A stretch of 64,000 bases of DNA from Roseburia hominis (lineage in GTDB: Bacteria; Bacillota; Clostridia; Lachnospirales; Lachnospiraceae). Made by a program: the position numbers and the translations under genes. A model generated the notes under the pieces. It had not been told where the DNA came from, searched no databases, and was given only the letters and a program-made list of their open reading frames with translations. This document shows, one piece after another, positions 50,121 through 57,590 of the stretch. The DNA is taken from assembly GCF_021531695.1 (NCBI RefSeq), contig NZ_JADYUI010000002.1, positions 1 through 64,000 of the forward strand, in the 5' to 3' direction. The first letter of the stretch is position 1. Each line of letters opens with the position of its first letter.

Positions 50121-50565
50121 TTTTCAACGTTTACGAATGTCATCTTGCACAAAATGCATTTCAGTCTTTGTTCCGAGGTTACGGACATAAGATTTTGTAA
50201 ATGTTCTGAGAACATATACTAAATCGACCGCAACCGGCTGAAATTCGCCATCCAGGCTTAGGTTCAGCCTTCCGTCAGCATCCGTGCTGCCGGATTGCTT
50301 ATTACCTACAGAACATTAACGAAATCTAATGTCCTTCACCAGTCACAAAGACTGAAATGATTTTATGCAAGATGACAAGCAACGCCTGAAAATTATTTTC
50401 CATTTCGCATCCTCAAAAAAATGTCGTTTCAATTTGGACATAAAAAGCAATGAAACGTATATCCCTGCTTCTTTTGCTCACATGTCTTGCTGAAACAGCA
50501 GAAGAAACTTTCTGCCAAAGAAGCAGTGCATGATCTTAGTTCGTCGAATGTACAAATCAGAATTT
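50121..50565 (-). ncRNA. Structured repeat / candidate large RNA, copy 1
   Basis: 445 nt alignable with 52222-52676 over four blocks, the first (50121-50155) identical over 35 nt. Stem GTCATCTTGCACAAAAT (50139-50155) pairs with 50360-50376; ATTTCAGTCTTTGT (50158-50171) pairs perfectly with 50345-50358; CTGCTTCTTTTGC (50465-50477) pairs with 50514-50526. The one mismatch in the first stem is G-U if transcribed from the minus strand. It starts 26 nt after the stop of the minus-strand gene at 50592. It has no recognisable tmRNA, RNase P or intron core. It may be a structured RNA or a non-autonomous mobile element. Confidence 0.55.
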
Positions 50566-50591
50566 TTTGACTTTTCAGAAAATACCATTTT

Positions 50592-50849
50592 TTAAAACTT
50601 ATAAGGTGGATTTCCGGAAAAATCTGCAATCACACCATGAGGATTTTCAAGATAAAACACTTGAAAAATCGGATTATCTGCTGTCTGGTACTGTTTCTTT
50701 ACAATTGGATTAGCCATACAATCTTCCTTTACTTCCATATTATTCTCAAATACAGCCTTTCCCGCAAGACGAATCCATGCATATTCCGGTGATGCTACAG
50801 ATATTTCTATCTCCGGATTTGCCTGTAAAAATTCTTCTACTTTTGTCAT
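50592..50849 (-). CDS. Shortened pyridoxamine-phosphate-oxidase-like protein, probable internal deletion
   Basis: 85 residues. The start MTKVEEFL and the later part (IEISVASPEYAWIRLAGKAVFE, IFQVFYLENPHGVIADFSG) match FMN-binding split-barrel proteins of about 130 residues. The intervening 45 or so residues, with the ATVDGDQPRVRPFG-type flavin strand, are missing. The frame is intact and the ribosome site (AAAAGGAGA) is strong. It may be a decaying gene or a small remnant subunit. It lies behind operator-like dyads and an Rrf2 gene. Confidence 0.7.
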   Translation of the reverse strand: MTKVEEFLQANPEIEISVASPEYAWIRLAGKAVFENNMEVKEDCMANPIVKKQYQTADNPIFQVFYLENPHGVIADFSGNPPYKF

Positions 50850-50876
50850 GATAATAATCTCCTTTTCTTTTTTGTT

Positions 50877-50942
50877 GTAACTTTCTTAGTTACATCCAAT
50901 AATAACATATCATTCCTTTGATGTAATGTAAATGGTTACATC
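50877..50942 (-). promoter_or_regulatory. Promoter with probable Rrf2 operators
   Basis: On the minus strand TTTACA (50927-50932), 17 nt, TATGTT (50904-50909) drives the split-barrel gene. Inverted repeat GATGTAA (50920-50926) / TTACATC (50936-50942) overlaps the -35. A second dyad, GTAACT (50877-50882) / AGTTAC (50888-50893), lies in the early transcribed region. The half-site GTTACATC occurs at 50889-50896 and 50935-50942. Confidence 0.6.
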
Positions 50943-50995
50943 GAAATTTTGTATAAAATATGCTGCACCCACATTAGTAAGTACAGCATTTCTTA

Positions 50996-51424
50996 TCACA
51001 ATAATTTGGCTAAATCACATTTTACATCTGCAAGTGTTATTGATGCAAGCTGCTTTTCCATCGCATCCTGAACACTTTGTAGTTTATCATCCAATACCTT
51101 ATGAATATTTTTACCAACAGGACATGCCGGATTCGGATTCTCATGAAAATGAAATAATGTGTCATCTTCAATGCACTCAACCGCTCTATATACATCCAAA
51201 AAAGTAATCTCATCCAGTGGTTTTGTTATCTCTACACCTCCTGGTCCCCTCTTTACTTCTAAAAGACCGGCATCTTTAAGTTGTGACAAAAGTTTTCTTA
51301 TAATAACAGGATTTGTATTGATGCTCGCTGCAAGAAAATCACTTGTAATTTTTTTATCTTTTCCAAATGTATCCACGCAGGCAAATATATGTAATGCTAT
51401 GGTAAATCGACTTGATATCTGCAC
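50996..51424 (-). CDS. Rrf2 family transcriptional regulator
   Basis: 142 residues from the GTG at 51424 (GAGG 8 nt away), giving the typical start MQISSRFTIALHI. Winged helix with ITSDFLAASINTNPVIIRKLLSQLKDAGLLEVKRGPGG. Only scattered cysteines (in AVECIEDD and NPACPVG) follow, not the three-cysteine Fe-S pattern of IscR. It is therefore nearer the YwnA/NsrR-like redox or nitrosative sensors, ligand unknown. Likely target: the adjacent split-barrel gene via the dyads at 50877-50942. Confidence 0.88.
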   Translation of the reverse strand: MQISSRFTIALHIFACVDTFGKDKKITSDFLAASINTNPVIIRKLLSQLKDAGLLEVKRGPGGVEITKPLDEITFLDVYRAVECIEDDTLFHFHENPNPACPVGKNIHKVLDDKLQSVQDAMEKQLASITLADVKCDLAKLL

Positions 51425-51508
51425 GCTTATCACCTCAATAGATATATTATAATGGCAAGAAACACCATTGCTGCTCCGATTTTTGTTTCAGACATAGATT
51501 CTAAAAAA

Positions 51509-51540
51509 TAAAGCGGACATTCGTAATCCGCTTCGCTTAC
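51509..51540. repeat. CGGACATTCG module between Rrf2 and yjdF
   Basis: TAAAGCGGACATTCGTAATC followed by CGCTTCGCTTAC, a copy of the module at 76-122. Confidence 0.6.
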
Positions 51541-51560
51541 TAAGGGGCATTAATGCCCCT
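51541..51560 (-). terminator. Terminator overlapping the yjdF stop codon
   Basis: AAGGGGCATTAATGCCCCTT is a perfect palindrome that includes the last codons and stop of yjdF. Confidence 0.7.
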
Positions 51561-51966
51561 TATGCTTTTCTTTTTTCTTTTGCTGTTTCAGTTCAAACAT
51601 TCTTTGTTCATCAGCCTCTTTTTGTTCCCGGCTTCTTACGATACGTTCCTGTTTGTTCTGCTCTTGCTGCAATTTCAATGCTTGTTGCGCCTTAGTACTA
51701 ATGCCTCTTTCCTGCATCTGTCTTTTCGCATCTCGCTGCATTCTTTTTGGATTCTTCCTTGCTTCCTTTACAAGAGTTGCAACAGCCGGACTAAATTGCA
51801 AACGATCATAGTATTTCAATATGAACTCATTGACTTCATATTCTTTTGGTTCCGCACCAAATGTTACCTTCGCCACGGATAAATGTCCTTTTTCGAACTT
51901 CTCAAAAATTCCTACCCAAAAAGGTTCCTCGAAATACACTGTCAGCTTGCCACTTGCTTTGTCCAT
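51550..51966 (-). CDS. yjdF: YjdF family protein (DUF2992)
   Basis: 138 residues. The N-terminal beta part (LTVYFEEPFWVGIFEKFEKGHLSVAKVTFGAEPKEYEVNEF) and the basic, glutamine-rich helical tail (NPKRMQRDAKRQMQERGISTKAQQALKLQQE) are the DUF2992/YjdF signature. The molecular function is unknown. In other Firmicutes the gene is switched on by azaaromatic compounds through a riboswitch, which suggests toxin handling. The leader here carries such a structure. The ribosome site AAGGAGG precedes the ATG. Confidence 0.92.
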   Translation of the reverse strand: MDKASGKLTVYFEEPFWVGIFEKFEKGHLSVAKVTFGAEPKEYEVNEFILKYYDRLQFSPAVATLVKEARKNPKRMQRDAKRQMQERGISTKAQQALKLQQEQNKQERIVRSREQKEADEQRMFELKQQKKKEKHKGH

Positions 51967-51974
51967 AACAATCC

Positions 51975-52110
51975 CTCCTTAAATTGATTGATGTACAAAG
52001 AACGGACAACCCGGAGGGGCAGGTTACTTACCATAGCATATGCTATGACGGCCGGGCTACCTACCGGCTCTAGCACATCTACTGATGCACATTGCGTTTT
52101 TATCTTTGCA
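51975..52110 (-). promoter_or_regulatory. yjdF-type riboswitch (azaaromatic-responsive)
   Basis: The 160-nt leader of the yjdF gene on the minus strand is highly structured. It holds GCCGGTAGGTAGCCCGGC (52051-52068), a loop with the perfect palindrome CATAGCATATGCTATG (52031-52047), and CCCCTCCGGGTTGTCCG near 52000-52016. Position upstream of a DUF2992 gene is the known context of the yjdF motif RNA. I recognise the motif from context and general shape and could not score it against a model. Confidence 0.78.
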
Positions 52111-52122
52111 AATATAAGATAT

Positions 52123-52128
52123 ATTATA
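52123..52128 (-). promoter_or_regulatory. -10 element of the yjdF transcript
   Basis: TATAAT on the minus strand, about 20 nt before the riboswitch. No good -35 was seen 17 nt upstream. Confidence 0.5.
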
Positions 52129-52221
52129 GCACAACATCTGTATTTTTTCTACTGGGAAAGCATAGTAATTAAGCCTTCTCCGACAGAAAATTTCTGATTT
52201 ACAGAAATAGTACATAGGTTT

Positions 52222-52676
52222 TTTTCAACGTTTACGAATGTCATCTTGCACAAAATCTAATATCCTCCACCAGTCACAAAGGCTGAAATAATTTTGTGCA
52301 AAATGACAATTCAACGCCTGGAAAAGTATATCCCTGCTTCTTTTGCGCATATATTTTGCTGAAACAGCAGAAGAAAATGCGCCTGTAAAAAAAGACCTTC
52401 TAGTCTTTCGCTGTTTTTCTTAGAGTGAAAGCCGGGAAAGCAATCATGCTGCGGACACATGTGTGAGCACAAGAACGTACAAAAATCCACTGTCTGCAAG
52501 GCGAGTTGTGGGAGCAGCACTGTAATCGAAGCTTTTCCGGCGAACTCTTAGAAAAACAAGAAAGACGGTCCAGGGCTTTTTCACAGGCGCATTTTCTTCT
52601 GGTGTTTATATAAAAACCTTACTGCAAAAGAAGCAGTGCATAATCTTAGTCCATCTAATGTGCAAAATCAGAATTT
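52222..52676 (-). ncRNA. Structured repeat / candidate large RNA, copy 2
   Basis: 455 nt in the same orientation as copy 1 (50121-50565). It keeps the identical 35-nt first block, the 17-bp stem 52240-52256 with 52291-52307, and a perfect 13-bp stem 52334-52346 with 52624-52636. It lacks 167 nt of copy 1 (50156-50322) and carries instead a 232-nt rod (52369-52600). Its single stem mismatch is G-U on the minus strand. Short open frames inside it overlap the stems and are not believed to be coding. Confidence 0.55.
52369..52600. repeat. Long rod-like hairpin inside copy 2
   Basis: AGAAGAAAATGCGCCTGT (52369-52386) pairs perfectly with 52583-52600. Further inward TGTTTTTCTTAGAG (52412-52425) pairs with 52545-52558 with one mismatch, and GCCGGGAAAGC (52431-52441) pairs with 52531-52541. 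Most of the 232 nt can form one long interrupted helix. It is absent from copy 1. Confidence 0.8.
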
Positions 52677-52733
52677 ATCTTTCTTCTTCCAAACTAATAT
52701 GACTCCAATGCCGATACCTATTCTTTTTTTCAT
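52668..52733 (-). CDS. Small cationic hydrophobic peptide, 21 codons
   Basis: The frame encodes MKKRIGIGIGVILVWKKKDKF, less its last residue in the usual listing limit: lysine-rich ends flank an Ile/Gly/Val core that could span half a membrane. The ribosome site AAGGAGGG lies 9 nt before the ATG, among the best in the window. The stop codon falls in the first bases of the copy 2 structured element. It could be a small membrane peptide or a type I-toxin-like product. No homology is claimed. Confidence 0.5.
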   Translation of the reverse strand: MKKRIGIGIGVILVWKKKDKF

Positions 52734-52751
52734 AACAATAATCCCTCCTTA

Positions 52752-52780
52752 CAGTAAAGCGGACATTCGCCACTCACTCA
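52752..52780. repeat. CGGACATTCG module upstream of the 21-codon ORF
   Basis: AGTAAAGCGGACATTCGC followed by CACTCACTCATAA, the same core as at 49079-49123. Confidence 0.5.
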
Positions 52781-52845
52781 TAAATGTTTCAAAACGAGCA
52801 GATGATAACACCTGCCCGCCCCATAAATGAAATATTCGTCTTTTC

Positions 52846-53247
52846 TTATTTCACATCCGCCTTTGTATTTTCAAGTTCTTTTTGAAAAGCATCTTCTTTC
52901 TCATGTAAAATCTTCTCAATCCGACTCTTTTCTTCCTCATCCTCAACCGGTTTCATTCCGTATGCACCAGAATAAGAATTGGTAGCTGCATTGTAGGTAT
53001 TCTCCATTTCTTCTCTTTCCACTTTTGCAGCTTCTACCTCTTTTGCTTTTATGGCTTCATCTTCTGCTGCCTCTTTATCCAATCTTGCAATAATATCCTT
53101 TGCCGTCTTTTTTTCTGATACCGAAAGCTTTGCAAATGCCGCTTCTTCTTCACTATACGGAACCAGATTGACATTCCACCACTTAATAATACTATTCTGC
53201 ATTTCTTCACGGCGATTTCTTTCTTCAATTAAATCTTTCATGTTCAT
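52846..53247 (-). CDS. Small charged coiled-coil protein of unknown function
   Basis: 133 residues from the ATG at 53247, preceded by GGAAGCAGGG; the open frame runs further upstream without a good ribosome site. The protein is mostly helical and rich in Glu, Lys and Ala, with likely coiled coil at about 45-90 and 105-133. A short aromatic segment (IIKWWNVNLVPYSEEEAAF) near the N-terminus resembles Clostridial proteins that sit next to sigG, but no family is named. Divergent from sigG. Confidence 0.65.
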   Translation of the reverse strand: MNMKDLIEERNRREEMQNSIIKWWNVNLVPYSEEEAAFAKLSVSEKKTAKDIIARLDKEAAEDEAIKAKEVEAAKVEREEMENTYNAATNSYSGAYGMKPVEDEEEKSRIEKILHEKEDAFQKELENTKADVK

Positions 53248-53403
53248 CCCTGCTTCCTTTATCTGTTGGAAACAAAATTCCCTTTCCTTAAAATCATCAT
53301 AACATAACTTTTTCCAAAAAAGAAGTTTTTTGAATAAAAATTTCACAATCTGTGCACCCTTATTATAAAGCCTTATAAAAAGCTGGATACGGAGGTCACA
53401 TAC

Positions 53404-54204
53404 ATGGCTGCATACAAAGTAGAAATCTGCGGTGTCAATACTGCAACATTACCCATTCTGTCTGAAGAAGAAAAAACAAAACTTTTTGCCCGCATCAAAG
53501 CCGGAGATAAATCTGCAAGAGAAGAATATATCAGAGGCAATCTCCGTCTTGTTTTAAGTGTAATCAAACGTTTTTCCAACAGCAACGAAAACATGGACGA
53601 TCTGTTTCAGATTGGCTGCATCGGACTTATGAAATCCATTGACAACTTTGACGATACCATCGGTGTTAAATTCAGTACCTACGCCGTTCCCATGATTATC
53701 GGAGAAATCCGTCGCTATTTGCGCGACAACAACAGTATCCGCGTGAGTCGTTCCTTAAGAGACACCGCCTATAAAGCCATTCACGCCAAGGAACTTCTCA
53801 TTCGAAATTCCATGCAGGAACCAACCATTGAAGATATCGCAAAAGCGGCAGGCATCGCAAAAGAAGATATTTTGTTTGCATTAGATGCCATCCAAAGTCC
53901 CTTAAGTCTTTATGATCCGGTCTATACCGACGGAGGTGACACACTCTATGTCATGGACCAGATCAGTGATACCAAAAACAAAGAAGAAAAATGGGTGGAA
54001 AATCTTTCTTTAAACGATGCCATGAAACGCTTAAACAGCCGTGAAAACCACATTATTAAACTTCGCTTTTTTGAAGGCAAAACCCAGATGGAAGTTGCAG
54101 ATGAAATTCATATTTCACAGGCACAGGTCAGTCGTCTTGAAAAATCCGCCTTAAGAAGTATGAAAAACTATCTTAACGATCCCACTTGTCACAAAGTGCC
54201 GTAA
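53404..54204 (+). CDS. sigG: RNA polymerase sporulation sigma factor SigG
   Basis: 266 residues. The N-terminal KVEICGVNTATLPIL is the SigG signature. Region 2 has NMDDLFQIGCIGLMKSIDNFD with the core-binding and -10 helices; region 3 and region 4 follow, with the helix-turn-helix QMEVADEIHISQAQVSRLEKSALRSMK. It drives late forespore gene expression. Unlike Bacillus, it is on the opposite strand from sigE, with a beta-CASP gene between. Its 3' end overlaps that gene by 32 bp. Confidence 0.95.
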   Translation: MAAYKVEICGVNTATLPILSEEEKTKLFARIKAGDKSAREEYIRGNLRLVLSVIKRFSNSNENMDDLFQIGCIGLMKSIDNFDDTIGVKFSTYAVPMIIGEIRRYLRDNNSIRVSRSLRDTAYKAIHAKELLIRNSMQEPTIEDIAKAAGIAKEDILFALDAIQSPLSLYDPVYTDGGDTLYVMDQISDTKNKEEKWVENLSLNDAMKRLNSRENHIIKLRFFEGKTQMEVADEIHISQAQVSRLEKSALRSMKNYLNDPTCHKVP

Positions 54205-55780
54205 TCTGATCTGCAAATTTCGCCAGATCCTTATTGGCAAGCCCTTCATTTCTTTGTATGACACTAAGCAGCCGCTGACCTGCTGCAAGCAGTCTTGCGA
54301 ATACATTCGAAGAAGCCTTTCCCACTGGATTTTTCTTTTTTTGTACCAGTTCATGGGAGCCTTCTTTGATACAGGCTCCGGTTGCAAGATCAAAAACATC
54401 TCCGCTATATGGTGCCAGGGCACTGTAGCCTAACGTATCACACAAATGTTTTGCAAAAGATTCACAAACATCATCATCCCCATGTACCACAAATACTTCA
54501 CGCGGCGGATTCTCTGAAAAAGCCTCTGCCCATTTTGTCAGATGCTCCTTATCCGCATGACCGCTGATACCAGGAAGATTTTCAATTCTTGCATGTACTT
54601 CAATCGTTTCACCAAAAAGCTTAACTGTTTTTGCTCCATTTAAAAGAGTAGCCCCAAGCGTTCCCGGTACCTGAAATCCCACGAATAAAATCGTGGATTC
54701 TTCTCGCCAGAGATTATGTTTCAGATGATGTCTGATTCGACCTGCCTCACACATCCCGGATGCAGAAATAATGACTACCGGTTTATTGATAAAGTTGATT
54801 GCTTTTGACTCTTCACTGGTAACCGCAACTTTTAATCCCGGAAATCCAATCGGATTAATTCCATTTTTCACAAGCTCTAAGGCTTCCTCATCAAAGCAGT
54901 CTGCCACGCTCTTATTGAAAATATTTGTTGCCTCTACTGCAAGTGGACTGTCGATATATACCTCAAATTCTTCAAATTCCGGCAAAAGATGCTCTGTCTT
55001 TATTCTTCTTAAGAAATACAGCATTTCCTGCGTACGGCCAACCGAAAATGCCGGAATTACGAGATTTCCACCTTTGATAAAGGTCTCTTTGATTACTCTT
55101 GCAAGTGCCAGTGCATAATCCGGCGGCACCGAATGCAATTTATCCCCATAAGTAGATTCCATAATAACATAATCTGCATCATTAAGATAAACCGGATCTT
55201 TAATCAGAGGATGATTTCCATTTCCGATATCCCCGGAAAATACAAGCTTTCTTTCAACATCCTCTTCTTTTATCCAGATCTCAATACTGGAAGATCCAAG
55301 CAGATGTCCGGCATCCACAAAGCGAACTGAAATATCCTCTGCCACTTCGATTTTCTTGTCATATTCACACGGCACAAAATGCTGCAATACTCCAAGTGCA
55401 TCTTCCATATTGTACAAAGGAACAACTTCTTCCAGTCCGGCACGTTTTGCCTTTCGATTTCTCCACTCTGCTTCAAACATCTGGATATGTGCACTATCTT
55501 TTAGCATAATATTGCATAATTCCGTAGTTGCTTTTGTTGCAAAAATCTGTCCTCTGAAGCCATGATTGTATAAAAGCGGCAATAATCCGGAATGGTCAAT
55601 GTGCGCATGTGTGACAAAAACATAATCAATATCGGATGCATTGACCGGAATCTCCTGATTGACATACAAATCCGGTCCCTGTTCCATACCACAATCGACC
55701 AAAAAGCGCTTATTGGCAAATGAAACGAAATGACAGCTTCCTGTAACTTCATGTGCTGCACCTAAAAATTCTAATAACAT
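54173..55780 (-). CDS. Beta-CASP metallo-hydrolase, putative RNA exonuclease/endonuclease
   Basis: 535 residues. Metallo-beta-lactamase motif THAHIDHSGLLPLL with further ligands in FSGDIGNGNHPL; the beta-CASP insert runs from about 210 to 360 (ESTYGDKLH through SASGMCEAGRIRHHLKHNL). The RMMBL motif (PGISGHADKEHL and VVHGDDDVCESFA) completes the CPSF73-like layout. It is a paralogue of the RNase J encoded at 16716 but of the YSH1/KH-less type. The AGGAGA site precedes the ATG. Confidence 0.88.
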   Translation of the reverse strand: MLLEFLGAAHEVTGSCHFVSFANKRFLVDCGMEQGPDLYVNQEIPVNASDIDYVFVTHAHIDHSGLLPLLYNHGFRGQIFATKATTELCNIMLKDSAHIQMFEAEWRNRKAKRAGLEEVVPLYNMEDALGVLQHFVPCEYDKKIEVAEDISVRFVDAGHLLGSSSIEIWIKEEDVERKLVFSGDIGNGNHPLIKDPVYLNDADYVIMESTYGDKLHSVPPDYALALARVIKETFIKGGNLVIPAFSVGRTQEMLYFLRRIKTEHLLPEFEEFEVYIDSPLAVEATNIFNKSVADCFDEEALELVKNGINPIGFPGLKVAVTSEESKAINFINKPVVIISASGMCEAGRIRHHLKHNLWREESTILFVGFQVPGTLGATLLNGAKTVKLFGETIEVHARIENLPGISGHADKEHLTKWAEAFSENPPREVFVVHGDDDVCESFAKHLCDTLGYSALAPYSGDVFDLATGACIKEGSHELVQKKKNPVGKASSNVFARLLAAGQRLLSVIQRNEGLANKDLAKFADQITALCDKWDR

Positions 55781-55895
55781 ACCATCATCTCCTCATATTT
55801 CCCTTGTTCCTACACGATTAATTTGTGTTTCCTTAATATAAGAGTACCATATTTTGTACTAAATTACTAGCTTTTCAGAAAATTTTTAGAATTTT

Positions 55896-56630
55896 TTATT
55901 CAAATCTCACAATCTCTTTTTTAAGACGTTTCATGATTCTTTTTTCCAGTCTCGAGATATAAGACTGTGAAATTCCCATAATATCTGCTACTTCTTTTTG
56001 TGTCATCTCTTCTCCGCCTGCAGTACCAAGTCCAAACCGCATCTCCACAATTTTTCTTTCTCTGCCCGACAATTTTTCAATTGCTTTTAGGAGCAGTTTT
56101 TTCTCTACTTCATTCTCTATATCTTTCGAAATCAAATCTTCATCCGTGCCAAGGATATCAGACAGCAGCAACTCATTTCCATCCCAGTCCACATTTAATG
56201 GTTCATCAATCGACACTTCCAATTTCGTCTTACTGTTACGCCTTAAATACATTAAAATTTCATTTTCAATACATCTTGAGGCATACGTTGCAAGCTTAAT
56301 ATTTTTCATCGGATTAAACGTATTGATTGCCTTAATGAGTCCAATTGTCCCAATAGAAATCAAATCCTCCACACCAACTCCCGTATTATCAAATTTCTTG
56401 GCAATATAGACAACCAGCCTTAGATTATGTTCAATCAGACATTTTTTAGCATCTTCATCCTCTTCTAAATTTTCTATACAGGCTGCTTCCTCATTTGCTT
56501 CCAGTGGCGGAGGTAAAATTTCCGCTCCTCCGATATAATGGATATCCTGTTCTTTTTTGAACATCAGACTATACAAAGACGGCATGATTTTTAATTGAAA
56601 ATGTTCCGGAATATTTACTTTTATGTACAT
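55896..56630 (-). CDS. sigE: RNA polymerase sporulation sigma factor SigE precursor
   Basis: 244 residues. The first 25 to 30 form the pro-sequence that keeps SigE inactive at the membrane until SpoIIGA cleaves it; the likely region is [12 protein letters not shown]. Region 2: [37 protein letters not shown]. Region 4: [32 protein letters not shown]. SigE runs early mother-cell transcription. It lies 13 bp behind spoIIGA, as in other sporulating Firmicutes. Confidence 0.96.
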   Translation of the reverse strand: MYIKVNIPEHFQLKIMPSLYSLMFKKEQDIHYIGGAEILPPPLEANEEAACIENLEEDEDAKKCLIEHNLRLVVYIAKKFDNTGVGVEDLISIGTIGLIKAINTFNPMKNIKLATYASRCIENEILMYLRRNSKTKLEVSIDEPLNVDWDGNELLLSDILGTDEDLISKDIENEVEKKLLLKAIEKLSGRERKIVEMRFGLGTAGGEEMTQKEVADIMGISQSYISRLEKRIMKRLKKEIVRFE

Positions 56631-56643
56631 GTTACCTTCTCCC

Positions 56644-57426
56644 TTAACTTCTTAAAATTTTTTCATTCAATATCAACTGATATTCTCGACCGGTAAACAA
56701 TTCCTCCCTGCCAATTCCAAGAACAGCCGGTTTTATCTCTATCTTACTTTCATTCTGATATACAATCATTTTTTCCACCGTACATACCGGAAGTAATCCA
56801 TTTTCTGTACCAAGCGAAGAAAATGGAATTAACCTGATTTTCGCGTCTTTTGGCAAAATAGATACAATTTCTTTTCTGGAAACAATACTGACAGGTTCTT
56901 TCAGAAAAGGATCCGTCAAAAGATTTCCCGAATCATAATATCCTTTCAGTTCCATTTCGTTCCCTTCCACAAAAACTTTAACCGGATATATTTTTTCTAT
57001 AATCTTTGCATGATGCTCTAAATGGCACTGCAAAATCAAACAAATTCCTCCCGCCACACTCACACATAAAAGAAACCCCTTTCCCTTAAATACTTCTACA
57101 TAAAGCCACTGCATGATACCACCAAGCAGTAAAAACACCAGATAAGAAACTGCCCATTCCATCAAAAATTCTCTTTTTTCTTTCGCCCTAAAACAAATAA
57201 GCAACATAAACGGATTTAGCAAAAAATGAATAAGCAACTGATAAAAGGAATAAGATGACAATAAAAGAAACAAGCCAAGACTTACCGCACTTGACAGTAT
57301 ACTTACAAATAATAAACGTAATGTCTTTCCTTTTTTATGTAGAAACATCTTTGTAAGCGTGAGTGCTATAAAATCCATAAAACAATTTACGAAAAAAAAC
57401 ACATCTATGTATAGTTCATATTTCAC
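56644..57426 (-). CDS. spoIIGA: Pro-SigE processing aspartic protease SpoIIGA
   Basis: 260 residues. Five N-terminal membrane helices (about 5-145) anchor a C-terminal protease domain with the catalytic DSGN in [20 protein letters not shown]. The first codon is GTG (GGAGG six nt away). SpoIIGA cleaves pro-SigE in response to SpoIIR from the forespore. It is first in the spoIIGA-sigE operon, behind a Spo0A-type promoter. Confidence 0.94.
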   Translation of the reverse strand: MKYELYIDVFFFVNCFMDFIALTLTKMFLHKKGKTLRLLFVSILSSAVSLGLFLLLSSYSFYQLLIHFLLNPFMLLICFRAKEKREFLMEWAVSYLVFLLLGGIMQWLYVEVFKGKGFLLCVSVAGGICLILQCHLEHHAKIIEKIYPVKVFVEGNEMELKGYYDSGNLLTDPFLKEPVSIVSRKEIVSILPKDAKIRLIPFSSLGTENGLLPVCTVEKMIVYQNESKIEIKPAVLGIGREELFTGREYQLILNEKILRS

Positions 57427-57449
57427 AATCCACCTCCAACTCTTGTGCC

Positions 57450-57482
57450 ATTATACGTCTTTTTCCTTTCCTTTTTTGTCAA
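57450..57482 (-). promoter_or_regulatory. Spo0A-dependent-type promoter of spoIIGA-sigE
   Basis: On the minus strand a perfect -35 TTGACA (57477-57482) and a perfect -10 TATAAT (57450-57455) are separated by 21 nt instead of 17. The -35 lies within TTTTGACAAA, one base off the 0A-box complement TTTCGACAAA. The Bacillus spoIIG promoter has the same oddity (consensus hexamers 22 bp apart, Spo0A bound at the -35). Confidence 0.7.
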
Positions 57483-57525
57483 AAGACTTCCCCGTATTCC
57501 ATAAACTTATTTACAAAAACGGACA

Positions 57526-57558
57526 AAAAGACCTTCAGATCGTAATCTGAAGGTCTTT
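57526..57558. terminator. Terminator of ftsZ
   Basis: AAAGACCTTCAGAT pairs perfectly with ATCTGAAGGTCTTT around CGTA, between the ftsZ stop and the spoIIGA promoter. Confidence 0.92.
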
Positions 57559-57590
57559 ATCTTCCCATTTCAAAATAAGAAATGCTCTAT

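Noticed and set aside
50121-50565. RNase P RNA, tmRNA, SRP RNA or group I/II intron
   Set aside because: None of GAGGAAAGTCC, a CCA-type 3' end, or a domain V-like hairpin was found on either strand.
50429-50629. Short minus-strand ORF over copy 1 of the repeat
   Set aside because: It overlaps the conserved stems and the end of the split-barrel gene, has no ribosome site and low-complexity Phe/Cys/Lys content.
52311-52520. Short minus-strand ORF over the rod hairpin
   Set aside because: It lies within the pairing arms of copy 2; resemblance to the copy 1 ORF follows from the repeat itself.
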